From NCBI GenBank assembly GCA_028279365.1, contig JANQNX010000007.1, positions 95,175 to 159,174 of the forward strand: a stretch of 64,000 nucleotides of DNA, written 5' to 3'. Position numbers and translations under genes: made by a program. The stretch is from Gammaproteobacteria bacterium (GTDB lineage: Bacteria > Pseudomonadota > Gammaproteobacteria > Eutrophobiales > Eutrophobiaceae). Positions 20,302-33,100 of this stretch are shown piece by piece (position 1 is the first letter of the stretch; the number at the start of each line of letters is the position of its first letter). A model generated the notes under the pieces. That model had not been told where the DNA came from. It ran no database searches and saw only the letters and a list, made by a program, of their open reading frames with translations.

Positions 20302-20319
20302 TGGAGAGGTCTTTATACT
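20291..20319 (+). promoter_or_regulatory. Sigma-70-type promoter of the atp operon
   Basis: TTGATC (20291-20296) and TATACT (20314-20319) with a 17-base spacer lie about 110 bases upstream of atpI in the 244-base gap after parB. The match to consensus and position make it the likely main promoter of the ATP synthase operon. Transcription would begin near 20326. Confidence 0.6.
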
Positions 20320-20430
20320 TGCCCACCGTCGCGAACAACACATAAAAATAACAATTAATATTCCGATACTTAAGAGTTTATTCGGTAATTAAATAAGCGA
20401 CGGTTTTTGGCATTGCTCAGGTCATGCGAG

Positions 20431-20811
20431 ATGAATGAAATTATAAATAATCGCAAGACCGCAAGTAATTTGTTGTTAATTGAAGCACTGATCACACTAA
20501 CGTCAGCACTTCTTTTATTTTTGTTTGCCAGTCCTGTGCTTGCATATTCAGTAGCGCTGGGCGGGGTTGCATTCATACTTCCAAATTGCTTATTTGTGTG
20601 GCTTTCCTTGAGACAAGTCAGGGTAAACTCTGAGAAGAATATGCTGGCCTGGTTTTATCTGGGCGAGGCGGTAAAGATCGTCTCAACAATAGGCATTTTC
20701 GCGGGATGCATGTTACTGGTATCACCGCTAAACATAGGTTTAATGTTTGTTAGTTACGGTTTGATGTTACTAATCAATTTGACCGGACTGGCATTAACAA
20801 TGAATAAATAA
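20431..20811 (+). CDS. atpI: ATP synthase protein I
   Basis: Small accessory membrane protein, first gene of the ATP synthase operon and implicated in c-ring assembly. I chose the ATG at 20431; an in-frame TTG at 20407 is less plausible. The 126-residue chain has four hydrophobic helices (ALITLTSALLLFLFASP, AYSVALGGVAFILPNCLFVW and two more). AtpI sequences are poorly conserved, so the call rests on size, topology and position just before atpB. Confidence 0.88.
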   Translation: MNEIINNRKTASNLLLIEALITLTSALLLFLFASPVLAYSVALGGVAFILPNCLFVWLSLRQVRVNSEKNMLAWFYLGEAVKIVSTIGIFAGCMLLVSPLNIGLMFVSYGLMLLINLTGLALTMNK

Positions 20812-20818
20812 TAATTGA

Positions 20819-21757
<939 letters not shown>

Positions 21758-21770
21758 TTTTAATTGTTAA

Positions 21771-22055
<285 letters not shown>

Positions 22056-22094
22056 CGTTAATTTAACAGCCATCCATACATATAGGTGATTTAA

Positions 22095-22565
22095 GTGAAT
22101 TTTAATGCAACCTTAATAGGACAGCTTGTAACCTTTGCCATTTTTGTATGGTTCACGATGAAATTTGTTTGGCCAATGCTGCTTAAACAAATGGAAGAAC
22201 GTGAAGCGAGAATAGCGGATGGTTTGGCTGCGGCAGAGAAAGGCCAATTAGAACTGGCAGAAGCACAACAAAAATCGATTGAAGAGATCAATAAAGGCAA
22301 AGAGCAGGCCGCCACAATTATTTCTCAGGCGCAGAAGCGACATGATGAAATAGTGGAAGAAGCGAAAGACGATGCAAAAGCGGAGGCTTCTCGTATTAAA
22401 GAGACTGCATTGAGCGAGATCGAACAAGAGAAAGAAAAGGCTCGTCAGGATTTAAGAGATCAAGTAGCAAGCTTGGCTATTGCCGGCGCGGAACAAATCC
22501 TGATGAAGGAAGTTGACCAGGCCGCACATAATGAAGTGCTGCAAAAGATCAGCCAACAGCTATAA
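22095..22565 (+). CDS. atpF: ATP synthase Fo subunit b
   Basis: Peripheral-stalk subunit: one N-terminal membrane helix ([20 protein letters not shown]) followed by a long charged helix rich in Glu, Lys and Ala that dimerises and binds delta. At 156 residues it matches E. coli subunit b. The start codon is GTG, with TAGGTGA about 6 bases upstream. Confidence 0.96.
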   Translation: MNFNATLIGQLVTFAIFVWFTMKFVWPMLLKQMEEREARIADGLAAAEKGQLELAEAQQKSIEEINKGKEQAATIISQAQKRHDEIVEEAKDDAKAEASRIKETALSEIEQEKEKARQDLRDQVASLAIAGAEQILMKEVDQAAHNEVLQKISQQL

Positions 22566-22590
22566 GTAGAATCAATAGGAAACGATTTAG

Positions 22591-23127
22591 ATGTTAGAAA
22601 AAGCAACCATTGCCAGACCTTATGCAGAAGCGGCTTTCGCTCAAGCACTTGAAGAAGGAAAACTGAGTGAGTGGTCGGCTATGTTGAATCGCTTAAGTAT
22701 TGTTGTTTCTGATGAAAACATGAGTGGTGTTATCAACAATCCCAAGCTTAATAATGAACAACTCACACAGTTTATTATAGAAACTTGTGGTGATAGTTTG
22801 GATAAAACACACAAAAACTTTATCAGCATCCTGGTCGAGGCAGAGCGAATCAAGCTTGCCCCTGAAGTGTTTAGCTTGTTTGAACAAAAACATGCTGCAG
22901 CTGAAGGGTTTAGCGATGTTGATGTTATCACTGCTTATCCTTTGGATGATGCTCAAGTGAATGCTATCTCTGAATCCATTTCCAAACGTCTTGGCAAAAA
23001 AGTCGATATCAATACTGAACAAGATAAAGCTTTAATCGGTGGCGTTATTATCCGGGCAGGTGACTCTGTTATTGATGCTTCAATACGTGGTCGTTTGAAA
23101 GAATTAAACAATATATTTGCGCAATAG
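22591..23127 (+). CDS. atpH: ATP synthase F1 subunit delta
   Basis: Links the peripheral stalk to the top of the F1 head. The 178-residue product shows the family start ATIARPYAEAAFAQA and the C-terminal motif KALIGGVIIRAGDSVIDASIRGRL. An ATG start lies behind AGGAAA. It sits in the expected order after atpF. Confidence 0.96.
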   Translation: MLEKATIARPYAEAAFAQALEEGKLSEWSAMLNRLSIVVSDENMSGVINNPKLNNEQLTQFIIETCGDSLDKTHKNFISILVEAERIKLAPEVFSLFEQKHAAAEGFSDVDVITAYPLDDAQVNAISESISKRLGKKVDINTEQDKALIGGVIIRAGDSVIDASIRGRLKELNNIFAQ

Positions 23128-23149
23128 TTATTAAATAGAGGAAAGACAT

Positions 23150-24691
23150 ATGTCTATCAGTGCAACTGAAATTAGTGATCTGATTAAAAAGAAAATAGAG
23201 TCAATGGACCTTGATACCGAGGCACGTACTGAAGGTACGGTTGTTAGTCTTGCTGACGGTGTTGCCAGAATCCATGGTTTAAGTGACGTCATGCAGGGGG
23301 AGATGATTGAGTTCCCTGGTAATACGTTTGGCTTGGCGCTTAACCTTGAACGAGACTCGGTTGGTGCCGTAATTCTGGGTAATTATGAAGGCATCTCTGA
23401 AGGTGATACGGTCAAGTGCACCAAGCGTATTCTTGAAGTGCCTGTTGGTGAAGCCCTTTTAGGTCGTGTTGTCGATGCACTGGGTAACCCGATCGACGGT
23501 AAAGGCGACATCAACACCTCAGAAACGTCGCCAATTGAAAAAATTGCACCGGGCGTAATCGCAAGAAAGTCAGTTGACCAGCCAGTACAAACTGGTCTGA
23601 AGTCTATTGACTCAATGGTGCCAATCGGTCGTGGTCAGCGTGAGTTGATCATTGGTGACCGTCAAACAGGAAAGACTGCAGTAGCAATCGATACAATCAT
23701 CAACCAAAAAGGTACCGGTGTTAAATGTATTTATGTTGCTATTGGTCAGAAAGCGTCTTCAATTAACGTTGTTATTCGTAAACTGGAAGAACACGGCGCG
23801 CTGGATCACACCATCGTCGTCGCAGCGACGGCCTCTGAATCAGCGGCAATGCAATACGCTGCCCCTTATGCCGGTTGTGCAATGGGCGAATACTTCCGTG
23901 ACCGTGGTGAAGACGCACTGATTATTTATGATGATTTGACCAAACAGGCCTGGGCCTATCGCCAAATGTCACTATTGTTAAAACGCCCACCAGGCCGTGA
24001 AGCGTACCCTGGTGATGTATTCTATTTACATTCACGTTTGTTGGAGCGTGCAGCGCGTATTAACGCTGATTACGTAGAACAAATTACCAATGGTGAAGTG
24101 AAAGGTAAAACCGGTTCATTAACTGCACTACCTATTATTGAAACACAAGCGGGTGACGTATCTGCATTCGTACCGACCAACGTAATTTCGATTACCGATG
24201 GACAAATCTTTTTGGAAACCGACTTGTTTAACTCAGGTTTTCGTCCTGCTATTAACGCAGGTCTTTCCGTGTCTCGTGTGGGTGGTTCAGCACAAACCAA
24301 GATTATTAAAAAGCTGGGCGGTGGTATCCGTTTGGCACTAGCACAGTATCGTGAGCTTGCAGCATTCTCTCAGTTCGCATCGGATCTTGACGAAGCAACC
24401 CGTAAACAGCTGGAACGTGGTCAACGCGTGATGGAATTAATGAAACAGAAACAGTACTCGCCGCTGAACGTTGCAGAAATGGGTGTGAGTTTGTTTGCTG
24501 TTGAAAATGACTTCATGGATGACGTAGAGCTGGAAAAAATCGGTGCTTTTGAAGAAGCCTTGCATGATTACATGAAGAGCGAACAATCTGCCTTGATGGA
24601 TAAGATTGGTCCAGAAGGCAATTATGATGATGACATCGAAAGTGGTTTAAAAGATGCCATTGCCAAATTCAAGGAAAGCGGAACCTGGTAA
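23150..24691 (+). CDS. atpA: ATP synthase F1 subunit alpha
   Basis: Non-catalytic nucleotide-binding subunit of the F1 hexamer. The 513-residue protein has the beta-barrel N-domain, the Walker A motif GDRQTGKT at about 169-176, the [20 protein letters not shown] strand, and the alpha signature [17 protein letters not shown]. Length equals E. coli AtpA. Unusually, a palindromic element of about 120 bases separates it from atpG. Confidence 0.98.
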   Translation: MSISATEISDLIKKKIESMDLDTEARTEGTVVSLADGVARIHGLSDVMQGEMIEFPGNTFGLALNLERDSVGAVILGNYEGISEGDTVKCTKRILEVPVGEALLGRVVDALGNPIDGKGDINTSETSPIEKIAPGVIARKSVDQPVQTGLKSIDSMVPIGRGQRELIIGDRQTGKTAVAIDTIINQKGTGVKCIYVAIGQKASSINVVIRKLEEHGALDHTIVVAATASESAAMQYAAPYAGCAMGEYFRDRGEDALIIYDDLTKQAWAYRQMSLLLKRPPGREAYPGDVFYLHSRLLERAARINADYVEQITNGEVKGKTGSLTALPIIETQAGDVSAFVPTNVISITDGQIFLETDLFNSGFRPAINAGLSVSRVGGSAQTKIIKKLGGGIRLALAQYRELAAFSQFASDLDEATRKQLERGQRVMELMKQKQYSPLNVAEMGVSLFAVENDFMDDVELEKIGAFEEALHDYMKSEQSALMDKIGPEGNYDDDIESGLKDAIAKFKESGTW

Positions 24692-24698
24692 TTACTAT

Positions 24699-24821
24699 GC
24701 ACGACTACTGCACTCGACGACTCTGCGTTAAAAAGGCTTTCAAAATGTTCATGTACTTTCGTGTACATTCCGCTTTTTCAAACCTTTTACCCTTGATTAG
24801 TCTTCGTTCGTAACGTCGTGC
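24699..24821. repeat. Palindromic MITE-like element between atpA and atpG
   Basis: The segment opens with GCACGAC (24699-24705) and closes with its complement GTCGTGC (24815-24821). Inside, the arms pair imperfectly along most of their length (for example TAAAAAGGCTTT with AAACCTTTTA), and the centre is a perfect stem ATGTAC / GTACAT around a 6-base loop. No ORF is inside. The transcript would fold into one long hairpin within the ATP synthase mRNA. It resembles the dispersed palindromic repeats of proteobacterial genomes. Confidence 0.7.
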
Positions 24822-24867
24822 AAAGCAATTATTAATTATAGAGATATAAATATAGGTTAAATAAACA

Positions 24868-25731
24868 ATGGCTGTCGGAAAAGAAATACGAACGAAAATC
24901 TCTAGCGTTAAAAATACGCAGAAGATTACCAAAGCGATGGAAATGGTTGCGGCAAGTAAAATGCGCAAGGCGCAGGATCGTATGCATGCTGCCCGTCCTT
25001 ATGCTGAAAAAATTCGTAATGTGATTTCGCATTTGGCACACGCCAATCCCGAGTTTAAGCATCCCTACTTGGTCGCGCGTGATGAAGTGAAGCGCGTTGG
25101 CTTGATCGTGGTTTCTACAGATCGTGGTCTCTGTGGTGGCTTAAACGCAAATATGTTTCGTATGTTGCTAAGGCAGATTAAAGCATGGGAAGACGAAGGC
25201 AAAGAAGTTGATTTATGTGTGATTGGTTCAAAGGCTTCTGGTTTCTTTGGTTCAATCGGTGCCAATATTATCGGCCAGGTTACGCATTTTGGTGATAGCC
25301 CGAGTCTTGATGATCTGATTGGTACCATTATGGTGATGCTGAATGCATTTAATGACGGTGACGTTGATGAAGTCCACCTTGTATCAAATAAGTTTGTTAA
25401 CTCCATGACGCAGACACCGACCATGACGCAGCTTATACCCGGTAAAGCTGTCGATGATGATGATTATCAACATCATTGGGATTACTTATATGAGCCTGAT
25501 GCTGAAGAAGTTTTAACGAGCCTGTTAACGCGTTACATCGAGTCACAGGTTTATTCCGGTGTAATGGAAAATATAGCCAGTGAAATGGCAGCGCGAATGG
25601 TAGCGATGAAAAGTGCATCTGATAATGCCGGCAAGCTTATTGATGAACTACAGCTTATATACAACAAGGCACGACAAGCGGCGATTACACAGGAATTATC
25701 AGAGATTGTTGCCGGTGCTGCTGCAGTTTAG
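24868..25731 (+). CDS. atpG: ATP synthase F1 subunit gamma
   Basis: Central rotor shaft that drives conformational change in the beta subunits. The 287-residue protein has the conserved N-terminal helix [31 protein letters not shown], and the C-terminal helix ending [20 protein letters not shown]. Its distance from atpA (176 bases) is much larger than other gaps in the operon because of the inserted repeat. Confidence 0.97.
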   Translation: MAVGKEIRTKISSVKNTQKITKAMEMVAASKMRKAQDRMHAARPYAEKIRNVISHLAHANPEFKHPYLVARDEVKRVGLIVVSTDRGLCGGLNANMFRMLLRQIKAWEDEGKEVDLCVIGSKASGFFGSIGANIIGQVTHFGDSPSLDDLIGTIMVMLNAFNDGDVDEVHLVSNKFVNSMTQTPTMTQLIPGKAVDDDDYQHHWDYLYEPDAEEVLTSLLTRYIESQVYSGVMENIASEMAARMVAMKSASDNAGKLIDELQLIYNKARQAAITQELSEIVAGAAAV

Positions 25732-25751
25732 GTTTAGACACGAATTTTTAA

Positions 25752-27191
<1,440 letters not shown>

Positions 27192-27206
27192 CGTGAGTAG
27201 CAAATC

Positions 27207-27632
27207 ATGACTGATACAATTCAAGTCGATATCGTCAGTGCCGAACATGAAATTTACTCCGGTGAAGCACAGATGGTATTTGCGCCTGCCGAATTAGGTG
27301 AGGTCGGTATTGCTCCCGGTCACGCCCCCCTGGTGACCAAGATGGGACCAGGTGAAGTACGTGTTAAAGATACCGAAGGCAACGAGTCTGCGTTTTATGT
27401 GTCCGGCGGTATGCTCGAAGTCCAACCTAAAGTTGTCACAGTTTTATCCGACACGGCGCAACGGGCTGAAGATCTGGATGAAGCGGCGATTCTTAAGGCG
27501 AAAGAAGAAGCCGAAAATGCCTTTCACGAAAAAGGCGAGGCGATTGACTATGCCAAGGCCAGAGCAGCACTGGCTGAAACAGCCGCTCAACTGCAAACCT
27601 TGCAAAGACTTCGAAAACGCGCCGGCAGATAG
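27207..27632 (+). CDS. atpC: ATP synthase F1 subunit epsilon
   Basis: Rotor subunit that also inhibits ATP hydrolysis. The 141-residue protein shows the N-terminal beta-sandwich (QVDIVSAEHEIYSGEAQM, GEVGIAPGHAPLVT) and the C-terminal helical hairpin. It is the last gene of the operon and is followed 8 bases later by an intrinsic terminator. Confidence 0.96.
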   Translation: MTDTIQVDIVSAEHEIYSGEAQMVFAPAELGEVGIAPGHAPLVTKMGPGEVRVKDTEGNESAFYVSGGMLEVQPKVVTVLSDTAQRAEDLDEAAILKAKEEAENAFHEKGEAIDYAKARAALAETAAQLQTLQRLRKRAGR

Positions 27633-27640
27633 AAATTACC

Positions 27641-27668
27641 AAACCCGCCTTTATGGCGGGTTTTTATT
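27641..27668 (+). terminator. Intrinsic terminator after atpC
   Basis: A perfect 9-base stem, AAACCCGCC (27641-27649) with GGCGGGTTT (27655-27663), around a 5-base loop and followed by a T-rich run. It would end the atp transcript and separate it from glmU. Confidence 0.9.
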
Positions 27669-27716
27669 TTAATACTAAGACTTATTCTATTTTTACTATT
27701 CGTATAACATAGCGTT

Positions 27717-29081
27717 ATGAGTTTAAGTATTATGATACTTGCTGCTGGTCAGGGCACACGCATGTACTCTGATTGTCCGAAGGTGCTTCATTCTCTTGCC
27801 GGCCAAACCTTACTCGAACATGTTTACCAGACAGCTGAGTCAATCACGCACAGACAGATTTACGTTGTTTATGGGCATGGCGGTCAACAGGTACCAGACA
27901 GCATGCCCGATCGTGATATCGTCTGGATAAAACAGGAACAACAACTGGGTACCGGTCATGCGGTCAAACAGGTATTACCTGAGATACCCGATGCCAATGA
28001 TGTCCTGATACTCTATGGTGATGTCCCGCTTATTACCGATGAATCCTTATCGACACTGGTCACTGCCTGTAAGGAAACCGGTTTTGGTTTAATGACCGCC
28101 TATCTGGATGACCCACGTGGCTACGGTCGAATTATTCGGGATGAAATTGGCAAGGTTATCGGCATCGTTGAGGAGAAAGATGCCTCCGATGAAGAAAGAC
28201 GTATCTGCGAGATCAATACCGGTTTTATGGCGATTAAGGCAAGTCATTTAAAAAAGTGGGTTGCCGCATTGGATAACAGTAATAGTCAGAATGAATACTA
28301 TCTGACTGATACTGTAGCAATGGCAGTAGCCGATAATGTCACCATTAATTCAGTATTGGCCGAGTCTAGTATAGAAATAAAAGGGATCAATAATCGTGCT
28401 CAGCTGGCTGATGCCGAACGTTACTATCAGCTCATACAAGCGCATCATTTAATGCATCAGGGTGTCACGTTAATGGACCCGGCGCGTTTTGATTTGCGCG
28501 GCGAGCTGGAGATTGGACGTGATAATACGATAGATGTGAATGTTGTAATCGAAGGTCGGGTTAAGTTAGGTAACCAGGTCTCGATAGGGGCAAACTGCTA
28601 TTTAAAAGACGTTATTATTGATGATGATGTCGAAATTAAACCGAACAGCATGATCGATAATGCTGTCATTGGTAAACGTTGTGTGATTGGCCCGTTTGCG
28701 CGTATCAGACCTGATACAACGCTGAATGACAATGTCCATGTCGGTAACTTTGTTGAGTTAAAAAAGGCCGAGGTTGGAGACGGTTCAAAAATTAATCATC
28801 TCAGTTATATGGGCGATGTACATATCGGTAAGGACACGAATATTGGTGCAGGTGCCATCACCTGTAACTACGATGGCGCCAATAAGTATAAGACTATCAT
28901 TGGTGATGCTGTATTTGTTGGTTCAGATGTGCAGATGATCGCACCTGTCAAAGTTAACAACGGCGCAACTATTGCGGCGGGTACAACCATTACGAAAGAT
29001 GTGTCTGAAGATGCCTTGGCGATATCGCGTAATAAACAACGAGAGATCGATAACTGGCCGCGGCCGGTAAAGAAAAAATAA
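27717..29081 (+). CDS. glmU: Bifunctional UDP-GlcNAc pyrophosphorylase / GlcN-1-P acetyltransferase
   Basis: Makes UDP-N-acetylglucosamine for peptidoglycan and LPS. The 454-residue protein has the N-terminal nucleotidyltransferase domain (LAAGQGTRMYSDCPKVLH, LYGDVPL) and the C-terminal left-handed beta-helix acetyltransferase domain with GNFVELKKAEVG and NYDGANKYKT. It lies 85 bases after atpC, the usual gammaproteobacterial position. No clear ribosome-binding site precedes the ATG. Confidence 0.97.
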   Translation: MSLSIMILAAGQGTRMYSDCPKVLHSLAGQTLLEHVYQTAESITHRQIYVVYGHGGQQVPDSMPDRDIVWIKQEQQLGTGHAVKQVLPEIPDANDVLILYGDVPLITDESLSTLVTACKETGFGLMTAYLDDPRGYGRIIRDEIGKVIGIVEEKDASDEERRICEINTGFMAIKASHLKKWVAALDNSNSQNEYYLTDTVAMAVADNVTINSVLAESSIEIKGINNRAQLADAERYYQLIQAHHLMHQGVTLMDPARFDLRGELEIGRDNTIDVNVVIEGRVKLGNQVSIGANCYLKDVIIDDDVEIKPNSMIDNAVIGKRCVIGPFARIRPDTTLNDNVHVGNFVELKKAEVGDGSKINHLSYMGDVHIGKDTNIGAGAITCNYDGANKYKTIIGDAVFVGSDVQMIAPVKVNNGATIAAGTTITKDVSEDALAISRNKQREIDNWPRPVKKK

Positions 29082-29086
29082 AGCAG

Positions 29087-29506
29087 CTATTGATAGATAA
29101 TATCAGCGCGCATCGGTACCAGCCGGGCAAGTAGTTTGTTTCTTACATTATGCTTAATGCCCGTTTCCTGCATCGCATCGATGACTAGTTTTACAAAGAT
29201 ATCGAATTCGGCTTCGGTAATCTCCATGCCGGAGTGTGCCTCCACCATATCCAGCCCATCGTATTCACAGGGCCCGTCACTCAGCTGACAAATCTGATCA
29301 GAAAGTTGTGTGATCAATTCCGCATCATCGGTGTCTTCAAATAGAAAGTCGATACGATGATGTTGATGTGACAGTGCTACCGCTCGTGTCACGAATTGAT
29401 TGATTCCCTGATCGCCACCCAGTTCATCATAGAGTGTCGTACTGTCGGCATGCGCATAATTTGCAATGAGCAATATAAAAAAAATTAAGAATGCAATTTG
29501 TTTCAT
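29087..29506 (-). CDS. Exported group 1 truncated haemoglobin
   Basis: A 139-residue globin-family protein preceded by a signal peptide (MKQIAFLIFFILLIANYAHA, cut after Ala20). The 2-on-2 globin core shows TLYDELGGDQGINQFV, the G-P-C-E-Y-x-G pattern, and the proximal haem ligand His91 in MVEAHSGMEITEAEF. Truncated globins bind O2 or NO; most are cytoplasmic, so the signal peptide is notable. It converges on glmU with 5 bases between the stop codons. Confidence 0.88.
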   Translation of the reverse strand: MKQIAFLIFFILLIANYAHADSTTLYDELGGDQGINQFVTRAVALSHQHHRIDFLFEDTDDAELITQLSDQICQLSDGPCEYDGLDMVEAHSGMEITEAEFDIFVKLVIDAMQETGIKHNVRNKLLARLVPMRADIIYQ

Positions 29507-29835
29507 AACATTCAGTAACTCCCTTCAAACTCTAGGGTTATTGGTTTGGTTTGAGTCCTGCCGAGAATTTCACTTGGAATTAAATTACTCAACATTATAA
29601 AAGACTGCTTATAGTTAGTAATATTTCTTCCAATATCAAAAGTTATTATTTTTTGAATATCTGCTTGAAAAAAAATAGTAATTACTAGTATGATGATCGA
29701 AAAAGATATAGATAATTTTTTTAAGCTAATATAATTTACGATTTAAATAAAGATAAATAAATTAGGTCATTAGCCAGCCCCCCAGCCATAAAGCAGCCAG
29801 GCAGCGAGCAACCACCGCAAATATAAGGGATTTAT
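29507..29835. other. AT-rich intergenic region with a GC-rich islet
   Basis: Mostly AT-rich with many short A or T runs and no convincing ORF. At 29771-29820 there is an abrupt GC-rich segment containing four copies of CAGCC/CAGGC-type pentamers. No hairpin followed by a T run and no good promoter were seen. Confidence 0.4.
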
Positions 29836-30000
29836 ATGCGCAGCGTTATATGTTTGGCACCTGCAAGTTTTGTTTTTTCTATAGTTATTTGCAATCCAGT
29901 ATTAGCTGAAGAACAGCAAATAAAATCATCAAAAATTAAAGTAACTGCTCATGTTACTCGTAGTTCGCAGTCTGCATTTCATATGCTGTGGTCGCATTAA
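29836..30000 (+). CDS. Small secreted peptide candidate, 54 aa
   Basis: An ATG behind AAGGGA (29825-29830) opens a 54-codon frame. The product begins with a convincing signal peptide (MRSVICLAPASFVFSIVICNPVLA) and leaves about 30 mature residues, basic and without cysteine, ending in HMLWSH. No family is recognised. It could be a real secreted peptide or the 5' remnant of a longer gene broken by a stop at 29998. It precedes another tiny ORF and the giant RHS gene on the same strand. Confidence 0.4.
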   Translation: MRSVICLAPASFVFSIVICNPVLAEEQQIKSSKIKVTAHVTRSSQSAFHMLWSH

Positions 30001-30017
30001 CAATGGAGTTAAATATA

Positions 30018-30161
30018 ATGTTTATCAGTTCACAGAAAGCATTACAGCGAAAGACCACTCACATTAATGACAACGTTAAGTTTTTCCGCCAATACCAAAT
30101 AAGAACACGTATTAATGGAATTACCATAATTGCTGGTGATCTTAAGGAGCGAGCCAAATGA
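30018..30161 (+). CDS. Possible small ORF coupled to the RHS gene
   Basis: An ATG at 30018 with GGAG 9 bases upstream (an alternative ATG lies at 30003) opens a 47-codon frame rich in Lys, Arg and Asn. Its TGA at 30159-30161 overlaps the ATG of the next ORF at 30158 as ATGA, suggesting translational coupling. No family or domain is recognisable. Support is only the ribosome-binding site and the overlap. Confidence 0.22.
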   Translation: MFISSQKALQRKTTHINDNVKFFRQYQIRTRINGITIIAGDLKERAK

Positions 30162-33100
30162 GTATTGTCAAGTATTCACTAAATCAATTTAACGCATGTT
30201 TCTTAACGCTACTTTATGACAAAGGTGACCGTGACTATAGCTTCGAAGGTTTTTCAATGAGTATAAAAAAAATATACCCAAATATTCAGTACACGTTATA
30301 TATGGCTGTATTTTTATTAATAATTTTTCCTGGTATTGCAAAAGCATTTGAAAACCCATCATACGATGGTTCTTATAATCTCGGAACAACGAATGGATGT
30401 CAGACTCAGTATTATGATTTAGTAATAATTGTATATTGCTACCAAAATCAGGAACTCGTCAATGGTACATGGCAAGCTGTTAGCCATAGTGTAGTTAATA
30501 AGCCGGTAGGTTCTTACACTTATCGTCTAAAAATTGATTATAATGGGCGAAGCGATTTTTTTAGTCCTCCTGCACGTTGGAATGGGACGCATTATACTGA
30601 TCCTTTTACTGTCATTGTAACGCCTCCCGATGCTCCGGCTACACCGACCGGTGCACTTAACAGTAATTCTGGTGATTACGTCATAAACTGGAATACAGTT
30701 ATTGGTGCAACATCCTATGAGTTAGAAGAACAACATAATGCTGGTAATTGGGCGTTAGTGCAAAATAATACGAGTACCAGTTTGCTTACTGCCAATCAAA
30801 CGGACGGTAGCTATGCTTATCGTGTTCGGGCGTGCAGTGCTGTCGGCTGCAGTGACTGGAGTGGAAATAAAAATATAATTGTTGCAAAAGCACCGGGCAA
30901 CCCTGTTGCGACAATGGTTAGTCCAATGACAAGTAGTGACGGTAATCATAACGTCAGTTGGGGGGCGTCCAGCGGCACAGTGACGGGTTATGAGGTCGAG
31001 CAAGATATTAATGCCAGTGGTTATGGCAATACCATTACGACGGCTAGCTTATTGTACAATTATACTAATCTTGCCACTGGTGACTATGTGTATCGAGTTC
31101 GCGCCTATAACACGGTCAGCACTTATACCTCATATTCTGATTGGGTCTATAGCAGTTCAACACCGCCGGCGACCGTGGTAGATCCAGTTTTTTTTAGTAT
31201 TAGTGATACCACGATAAGTGAAGGTGGCCAGTTAAGTTTCACTGTCACTAAGGCCGGTACAGCTAGTACCAGCTATAGCGTTGATTATGCCACTGCCGAT
31301 GACAGTGCCATCGCCACAAGTGACTACACAGCTAACAGCGGGACGCTAACTTTCAGCAATACGGAAACCAGTAAAACCGTCATTATTACAACGATCGACG
31401 ATACCGTTTATGAGGGTAACGAGACAGTATTAGTAAATCTTAGTAACTCTACTGGCGGTAGTCTACTTACTGATGCACAAGGTATTGGCACTATTACTTC
31501 GGATGACGCTGCCCCATCGTTTAGTATCGATAATGTTCAAGTTGCGGAGTCAGGTAACTTGTTGTTCACCGTGACGAAGACCGGCGATACCGCCTTTACT
31601 CATAGTATTGACTACAGTAGTGCTGATGCGACTGCGCAAATAGCTGATAGCGACTATACAGCGGTGACCGGCACATTAAATTTTCTCCCCATTGAGACCA
31701 GTAAAACAATCAGCGTTACGACGCTTAATGAAGATTCGGGCACCTATCCGATGGGTCTTTATGAAGGTAATGAAATGCTAAGCGTATTACTGAGCAATAC
31801 CAGCGCTGGTGCGACGATTACCAATGCGGTTGGTACTGGTACCATTGTTGATGATGATGATATTCCTGAGTTTGTGGTTGTTAGCGGTGCTACTCGCCAT
31901 GAAGGTGGGGGCATATTAGTGGTTTATGTACAGAGTAATGGTGACGCAATTAACCCTCCGACTGTGGATTACAGTATCAGCCCTGGTACAGCACTGCCGG
32001 GTGAAGACTACGGTGATATTAGTGGCACACTGACCTTTACCAGCAGTCTTCAATCAATTGACATTCCATTAATGGACAACAACGTATTTGAAGGTACTGA
32101 GACGTTGACGGTAAATATCAGCAATCCTCAGAATGCAATGATACAGATCGGCAGTGCAGAGGCGACGATTACTGATGACCTTGATGCACCTGATTTTAGT
32201 ATTGACAATATAGTCGTTACTGAGGGTGATCAGTTGAGTTTTTCTATTACACGCTCAGGCGACACATTGTTAACGCATACTTTGGATTACGTAACGTCTG
32301 ATGTAACAGCAACGGTAGCTGATAATGATTATATTGCAAGTAGTGGCACATTAAACTTTTTGCCAAGCGAGACCAGTAAAACTATCACCATCACTAGCCA
32401 GGCTGATACGACAGAAGAACAGGATGAGACCTTTACAGTTGACCTGAGTAATATCACTAATGGTGCGCATTTGTTTGACCCTGCCGGGATAGGTACGCTG
32501 ACCAATGATGATTTTATCCCATTGTCGCCTGACGTAATCAGTATCGCTGAGAGCGGTAGCTATGATGAAGATCATGCGATTAGCTGGCCTTCAGCTAATA
32601 ATGCAGGTGCACCCATCAGCCAATACGAACTGCAACAGAGTCTGGATGGTACAGCTTATGGGCCTCTATACAATGGGCTCAATCTCACAACTAGCCAAAA
32701 CAATCTTGCCGATGGTACCTATCGTTACCGCGTACGCGCCTGTAATGTGTCGGGTTGCAGTTCCTGGCAGGAATCAGCACTGTATAGCGTAGTTTCACCA
32801 CCAATCGATCCAAATAATCTTTTCACGTTGGTACCTGATCCTGCCAGTTTTTCTGCTGGAGTGACTGCAGGTGAGTTCAATGTGGATTCATCGGGTAGCG
32901 CAAATTATCAAATCCCGATTACTGTGCCACCAGGCACGGCCGGTATGGAACCAGCTTTAGCATTAAGTTATAACCATCGTAGCGAGAATGCACTGTTGGG
33001 TGTGGGCTGGACGCTAGGTGGGCTCTCTGTAGTCACGCGTTGCCCAGCAACAGTTGCTCAGGATGGCGTTACCGGCAGCATTAACTTTGATGCTAATGAT

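Noticed and set aside
15833..20430. Chromosomal replication origin near mnmG-parAB-atp
   Set aside because: The gaps at 15833-15907 and 20187-20430 show no cluster of TTATCCACA-type DnaA boxes, and dnaA is not in the window.
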